DNA of 18,645 bases from Candidatus Poseidoniales archaeon. Its GTDB lineage: Archaea; Thermoplasmatota; Poseidoniia; Poseidoniales; Poseidoniaceae. Within the stretch, counting starts at the first letter, position 1. Each line of letters begins with the position of its first letter. Below the pieces are notes generated by a model. That model had not been told where the DNA came from. It did no database searches and saw only the letters and a program-made list of their open reading frames with translations. Positions 15,010-18,645 of the stretch are shown here, piece by piece. A program made the translations under genes and the position numbers. Location: contig DUCL01000144.1 of the NCBI GenBank assembly GCA_012959845.1, positions 323 through 18,967 on the forward strand, given 5' to 3'.

Positions 15010-16281
15010 ATGGCCTTTCGCGACCACCTCTCTGCAGCGACCACAGAAAAGGGCGCAGTGAGCGTAATTCATGGCATGTGGGAGTATTCTAGGAACAATG
15101 GTCACCCACTTACAATTTTTGAAAATATTAATGAATGTCCTGGTCAAAGAGCAGCCATCAATCTTCTAACAAGGGAGAGATTATGTGCAGCGATTGGAAT
15201 TACGCCGGAGGAATATATTGATACTTTAGGCTGGGCCATGTCCAACCCGCAACAGCCGGAAATAATTGATCCAAAACAATCTCCTTGCTTTGAAAACATT
15301 CAAGATGTTGTCGATATTACAAAGCTGCCAATTCCACATCATTGGCCCCAAGATAGAGGGAGATATGTTTCTGCAAGCGTAATCATCGCAGAGGATAATG
15401 GAATTCGCAATATGTCATTTCACCGCCAATTTGTTCGCGATGAAAACCATTTGGTGGTTAGATTGGTTCCTCGACATCTTAGGACTATGACAATGGCTGC
15501 AAGAGAGCAAGGAAGGCAAGTCAAAATTGCAATCGTCAATGCTCCAGACCCCGTAGTATTGCTGGCAGCAGCCATGTCATTCGATGACAATATTGATGAA
15601 TTGACAATCGCTGCTGCATTACATCAAAAATTGTATGGTACTCCACTAAAATTGACAACGATGCCTAACGGGATTGTCGCACCTGCTGATTCGGAATATG
15701 TAATGTGGGGAAATATTACTTTAGAAAACGACGATGAAGGACCGTATGTCGACATTACTGGAACTGTTGATGATGTTCGCCAAGAACCGGTTATAGAAAT
15801 TGAAGGTGTAGCGCACAGAAACAATCCAATATATCATGCACTGATTCCTGGTGAGGCAGAACATAAGACACTAATGGGATTACCTCGTTCTCCTACAATA
15901 AAATCAGCGGTTAACGAAGTGGTTGAATGCTTAGATGTACACATGACCGAAGGTGGTTGTGGTTGGTTATCTGCGGTTGTGAAAATTAAAAAGGTTAACC
16001 AAGATGATGCGGTAAAAGCCATCAATGCTGCTTTGGCAGGACATCGTTCAATGAAGATGGTAACAATTGTTGACGAAGATATTGACATCACTGACCCAGT
16101 TCGCGTTGAGTGGGCGATGGTAACTCGCTGGCAACCAGACGTAGATACTGTAATACTTTCAAATCAGAAGGGGTCATCATTAGACCCTTCAAGAAATGAA
16201 GATGCAACCACTGCTAAAGTTGGCTTTGATGCAACTATCTCTTTGGACAAGGACCCAGATGATTTCCACTCAGTAATGTGA
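15010..16281 (+). CDS. UbiD-family decarboxylase, anhydromevalonate phosphate decarboxylase type
   Basis: UbiD enzymes use prenylated FMN to decarboxylate unsaturated acids. This 423-residue protein matches the archaeal subgroup shown to act on trans-anhydromevalonate 5-phosphate, yielding isopentenyl phosphate for IPK. The diagnostic run is: YVDITGTVDDVRQEPVIEI (246-264), HRNNPIYHALIPG, EHKTLMGLPRSPTI (284-297), TEGGCGWLSAVVKIKK (313-328), VDEDIDITDPVRVEWAMVTR (354-373), and GSSLDPS with TTAKVGFDAT near the end. The N-terminal half has FRDHL, PIPHHWPQDRGRY and NMSFHR. One feature is odd. In the PADSEYVMWGNI segment (225-236), E229 is kept, but the second Glu of the usual AEIVLEG motif is Trp233. 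The phosphomevalonate dehydratase and a prenyl-FMN synthase are not in this window. Confidence 0.85.
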   Translation: MAFRDHLSAATTEKGAVSVIHGMWEYSRNNGHPLTIFENINECPGQRAAINLLTRERLCAAIGITPEEYIDTLGWAMSNPQQPEIIDPKQSPCFENIQDVVDITKLPIPHHWPQDRGRYVSASVIIAEDNGIRNMSFHRQFVRDENHLVVRLVPRHLRTMTMAAREQGRQVKIAIVNAPDPVVLLAAAMSFDDNIDELTIAAALHQKLYGTPLKLTTMPNGIVAPADSEYVMWGNITLENDDEGPYVDITGTVDDVRQEPVIEIEGVAHRNNPIYHALIPGEAEHKTLMGLPRSPTIKSAVNEVVECLDVHMTEGGCGWLSAVVKIKKVNQDDAVKAINAALAGHRSMKMVTIVDEDIDITDPVRVEWAMVTRWQPDVDTVILSNQKGSSLDPSRNEDATTAKVGFDATISLDKDPDDFHSVM

Positions 16282-16298
16282 TGTTTTCGCTAAAATGG

Positions 16299-16318
16299 TT
16301 CTCTTTGCGAATAGAGAA
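16299..16318. terminator. Hairpin downstream of the UbiD-family gene
   Basis: TTCTCT (16299-16304) pairs exactly with AGAGAA (16313-16318) across an eight-base loop, about 18 bases after the stop. GTTTTC (16283-16288) can alternatively pair with GAAAAC (16316-16321). No clear T-tract follows. Confidence 0.3.
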
Positions 16319-16340
16319 AACTTGGTACATTAAGGCAGTT

Positions 16341-16367
16341 GTTTGAAGTGCTAATAGTGTTTCAAAC
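16341..16367. promoter_or_regulatory. Hairpin just before the TPR-protein start
   Basis: GTTTGAA (16341-16347) and TTCAAAC (16361-16367) form a seven-base stem, extendable by wobble pairs, with a 13-base loop, ending six bases before ATG 16374. No ribosome binding site is visible there. It could be an operator or an RNA structure controlling initiation. Confidence 0.3.
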
Positions 16368-16373
16368 GATAAC

Positions 16374-17408
16374 ATGGCGAGTGAAAGTGGCGACCTTTTA
16401 CAACACCCTCGCCGTAATTTAGGTAATAGATATAGAACTCAGGCCCAGAAGTTTGCTCGTTTGGCAGCAAAAGATACCAGTAGAGCTGAAGAGAATATGG
16501 CTTGGGCTGAGCAAAATGCTAGACAAGCGATATTGCATGATTTTACCGACCAAAGAAATTGGCAATGTTTGGCTGATGTCAAAATAATCAACGGTGATGG
16601 AGATGGACTCAGTGCAGTTTTGGAAGATGTTTTCATTATTCTTGGACGTGACCCTGAATTGGTTGACCAGTTGAAAGATATTGATTTTCTTATGGTCGGA
16701 GTTGAATTATTAGTTGCAGCATTTACCCGTGACCCATTAGATCCGGATTTATGGTGGCAAGTAATTTCCAATACAGAGAATAAACAACAGGATTCGGTTG
16801 AGCAAAGAATTGTTGATTTTGCACAACGATGCAGGAGATTAGATTTTAGCGACCAAAGGGCCAATATCATTTACGGCAGAAGATTGGAGAGGTTAAGGGA
16901 AAATGGTCACACTGAACTATTCATTGAATTGTCAAGACACTTATTGGCTCACCGGCCAAATAATCATGAGTTGTGGATGGAATTGGGCAGATTGCATGAG
17001 AGAAGAGGAGAGGTGGATGAAGCATGGTCCTGTTACGACCACGTACAGACATTATTGCCTCACCAAACTCCAAGAGATAACTTTCTTTCTCGAATCAAAG
17101 GTGCGATGGATGGAGAAGAAAAACAACCTTGGTCTGGACCTGATATCACAAAGCGTTCAACATTCTTACAACAAATGGAATCACTCTCTAAGAGAATCTC
17201 CAAACAACCTGTTCAAGGTGTTGCTGAGAGTGTTGTAGTTGTAGAGCAGGTCGATACTGATGAGAAAGTACATCCGGATTTAATCAAATTACGAAAATTA
17301 TTAGATTCTGGAAATGCCAGTGAAGCATTTTTCCTCGCTAGAAGACTTGTGGCAAGTGGTGAAGACTGGGCTGAGGAATGGCTTGGCAAGGCACAACAGC
17401 AATTCTGA
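16374..17408 (+). CDS. TPR-like helical-repeat protein
   Basis: This 344-residue protein appears soluble, with no signal peptide or membrane segment. The clearest TPR-like unit is at about 181-230 (ELFIELSRHLLAHRPNNHELWMELGRLHERRG, split over two helices), with further helical pairs at 22-70 and at 305-344 (IKLRKLLDSGNASEAFFLARR). Such repeats usually form protein-binding superhelices; no enzyme motif is present. A low-complexity linker (about 235-300) separates the last repeat from the rest. The stop codon lies inside the ribosome binding site of the downstream Nudix gene, so the two form an operon. Family membership is general only and the function is unknown. Confidence 0.75.
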   Translation: MASESGDLLQHPRRNLGNRYRTQAQKFARLAAKDTSRAEENMAWAEQNARQAILHDFTDQRNWQCLADVKIINGDGDGLSAVLEDVFIILGRDPELVDQLKDIDFLMVGVELLVAAFTRDPLDPDLWWQVISNTENKQQDSVEQRIVDFAQRCRRLDFSDQRANIIYGRRLERLRENGHTELFIELSRHLLAHRPNNHELWMELGRLHERRGEVDEAWSCYDHVQTLLPHQTPRDNFLSRIKGAMDGEEKQPWSGPDITKRSTFLQQMESLSKRISKQPVQGVAESVVVVEQVDTDEKVHPDLIKLRKLLDSGNASEAFFLARRLVASGEDWAEEWLGKAQQQF

Positions 17409-17413
17409 GGTGA
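17407..17413 (+). promoter_or_regulatory. Ribosome binding site of the Nudix gene
   Basis: GAGGTGA ends four bases before ATG 17418 and overlaps the TGA stop of the TPR gene, the same arrangement seen between rps12 and rps7. It indicates translational coupling. Confidence 0.65.
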
Positions 17414-17417
17414 AAAT

Positions 17418-17840
17418 ATGGGTTGTCCGGATGTTGAGAACGATGTACTTAGACCCACTTTTGTTTTGGCTTGGGTAACTGTGAAAGGTCAGCCAATAAC
17501 GAAAATGGGACTTGGTGGCAGTGTGTTATTCGTCGAACATCCTACAAGAGGTTGGGAAATTCCTGGTGGACATTTGGAGCAGGGTGAAACTGCCGAGGAA
17601 GCATTGATGCGAGAATTGCTAGAGGAAACAGGATTGAGCGGCCAATTGATATCATGGAATTACGATTATTATCCAAATGGTTGGGTCGGGCATGTATTAG
17701 TTGATGAAGTCTCACAGCGTTCTTGGAGTGTAAAAGACAAAAATGTACAACATGTAAAATGGTGGGAAAATACACCACCTGTAATACAGTGGACAGTTAA
17801 AGAGTTTGAGGAATTATCGGTATGGGCTTCTACTCTATAG
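17418..17840 (+). CDS. Nudix hydrolase
   Basis: Nudix enzymes cleave nucleoside diphosphates linked to another moiety. The 140-residue protein carries a complete Nudix box at 51-73: G51, five residues, E57, seven residues, RELLEETGL with the metal-binding E69 and E70. It is preceded by GWEIPGGH. The single domain has nothing appended, and the substrate cannot be read from sequence. The start is set by the strong ribosome binding site overlapping the upstream stop. It is the second gene of a two-gene operon with a TPR-like protein and converges on the next gene, with a 13-base gap. Confidence 0.88.
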   Translation: MGCPDVENDVLRPTFVLAWVTVKGQPITKMGLGGSVLFVEHPTRGWEIPGGHLEQGETAEEALMRELLEETGLSGQLISWNYDYYPNGWVGHVLVDEVSQRSWSVKDKNVQHVKWWENTPPVIQWTVKEFEELSVWASTL

Positions 17841-17853
17841 AATAATATCAGTA

Positions 17854-18645
17854 CTAATCAGTGAGTAGAGTTAATTCGGCAAGACGGGATGACCATTTGG
17901 CTTTTGCATCATCATCTTGACAAATCGCCTGACAAATCGCCGCCAGCATTGCATCATCAACAGATTTTGGCTCATCAATAATTTTTCTAAACAATTCAAC
18001 ATTTGCTATTTTGTCAAGTTTTGCAGCAATAGTAATTAGCGCACGAATATCAGGCCGATCTTCACCATGAGTCTCTTCTGGTAGGTGTTCTGTACACCAA
18101 TTGAATACTCCTTCAAGATCTATTGGATTGACTTCCAATACTGGGGCTTCCTCGTCAATATCTCTTGGTTTTGAATTTTCAACTTGAATTGACATCCTCT
18201 CAGCATCTTCTTTTTGGTTAGCAAGAGATAATTCAAGAAATAGTGAACCTGCTTCAAGTGCCATGTCAATCTGCTGTGCAATTATTGCATGCTCGTGAGC
18301 ATTCCAAGCATGACGAGCCGCATCGTACATTTGACCAATAGACGCTTTTATTCTGCATGCACCCAAGCGAGAAATGGCAATTGTTTCATGTGCGTGCCCT
18401 CCGCTTCTAGAAATATCACCATATACTTGTAACGCCATTAACTGCTGACCAAGAGCCATGTGGAATGCAGCTTTATTGAGGAGAGATAAATCATGTTCCC
18501 TGCCTGCTTTTGCAACGCTCTTCAATCTAACTTCTGCCCAAGTCAAATCATCTTGCGCAGTTTCCATGTCGCCCATTTCAAAAGCAATTAATCCTTTTTC
18601 CATCCTCAGGCGTCCTTCTAATACCAAATCACGGGTTTCAGGGTC
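17854..18645 (-). CDS. Helical-repeat (TPR-like) protein, 5'-truncated by window edge
   Basis: The frame is open from the right edge (18645, reading DPETRDLVLEG) to a stop at 17854, so the true start lies beyond the window and the visible 263 codons are the C-terminal part. The first 150 residues are amphipathic helix pairs with TPR-like spacing (GLIAFEMGDMETAQDDLTWA, then AFHMALGQQLMALQVYGDI, then GQMYDAARHAWNAHEHAI). An acidic linker (SKPRDIDEEAPVLE) leads to a helical C-terminal module of about 90 residues (LEGVFNWCTEHLPEE, then AKLDKIANVELFRKII). No catalytic motif is visible. It is not obviously a duplicate of the TPR protein at 16374. Function is unknown. Confidence 0.7.
   Translation of the reverse strand, partial: DPETRDLVLEGRLRMEKGLIAFEMGDMETAQDDLTWAEVRLKSVAKAGREHDLSLLNKAAFHMALGQQLMALQVYGDISRSGGHAHETIAISRLGACRIKASIGQMYDAARHAWNAHEHAIIAQQIDMALEAGSLFLELSLANQKEDAERMSIQVENSKPRDIDEEAPVLEVNPIDLEGVFNWCTEHLPEETHGEDRPDIRALITIAAKLDKIANVELFRKIIDEPKSVDDAMLAAICQAICQDDDAKAKWSSRLAELTLLTD

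Noticed and set aside
16439..16870. 143-codon minus-strand open frame
   Set aside because: It lies wholly inside the TPR-protein gene, has a Ser/Asn-rich composition typical of antisense reading, and has no recognisable domain or ribosome binding site.
1..18645. CRISPR array, insertion sequence, prophage or defence island
   Set aside because: No regularly spaced repeats, transposase, integrase or defence genes are visible; the gene content is housekeeping plus unknown proteins.

Overview
The window looks like chromosomal DNA from an uncultured planktonic archaeon, most likely a Marine Group II/III-type Thermoplasmatota relative (Poseidoniales-like). This is an inference. The evidence is archaeal-type ribosomal proteins S12 and S7, an archaeal/eukaryal EF-2 with the diphthamide-loop motif, an archaeal CoaC-like flavoprotein, isopentenyl phosphate kinase (IPK), a UbiD-family enzyme of the anhydromevalonate-phosphate decarboxylase type, and many small proteins ending in zinc ribbons. 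The DNA is moderately AT-rich and gene-dense, with no intergenic gap above about 150 bases. AT-rich TATA-like boxes often sit 25-30 bases before a start, suggesting short or leaderless transcripts. Some internal operon genes instead have a clear GAGGTGA-type ribosome binding site.

Layout: (1) 1-1324 holds a partial CoaBC-type flavoprotein (minus) diverging from a four-helix membrane protein with a C-terminal zinc ribbon (plus). (2) 1325-3360 is a two-gene minus-strand operon of a SCP-x-type thiolase and a DUF35/OB-fold partner, joined by an ATGA overlap. (3) 3509-6551 (plus) holds a KptA/Tpt1 RNA 2'-phosphotransferase with an N-terminal zinc knuckle, an unknown protein with two zinc ribbons, and an actin-family ATPase very like magnetosome MamK. 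(4) 6574-6909 (minus) is a small zinc-ribbon protein. (5) 7053-9775 (plus) holds IPK and a single-polypeptide fusion of type-1 IPP isomerase with a geranylgeranyl-type prenyl synthase. (6) 9768-14853 (minus) is a str-type ribosomal cluster: rps12, rps7, a fatty-acid desaturase, EF-2 and a MOSC protein. (7) 15010-17840 (plus) holds the UbiD-family decarboxylase, a TPR-like protein and a Nudix hydrolase. (8) 17854-18645 (minus) is the 3' part of a second helical-repeat protein.

How the genes work together: the main theme is isoprenoid (ether-lipid) synthesis. Thiolase plus DUF35 could supply acetoacetyl-CoA. The UbiD-family enzyme would make isopentenyl phosphate, IPK would make IPP, and the IDI-prenyl synthase fusion would isomerise IPP and elongate it. 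Together these are signature steps of the archaeal modified mevalonate pathway, scattered over 13 kb rather than in one operon. The second theme is translation and RNA (S12, S7, EF-2, KptA).

Most notable are the MamK-like actin, the IDI-GGPPS fusion, the DUF35 protein with an erased zinc ribbon and possible HMG-CoA-synthase remnant, the UbiD homologue with Trp where a conserved Glu is expected, and a desaturase inserted between rps7 and EF-2. I saw no tRNA, rRNA, CRISPR array or mobile element.
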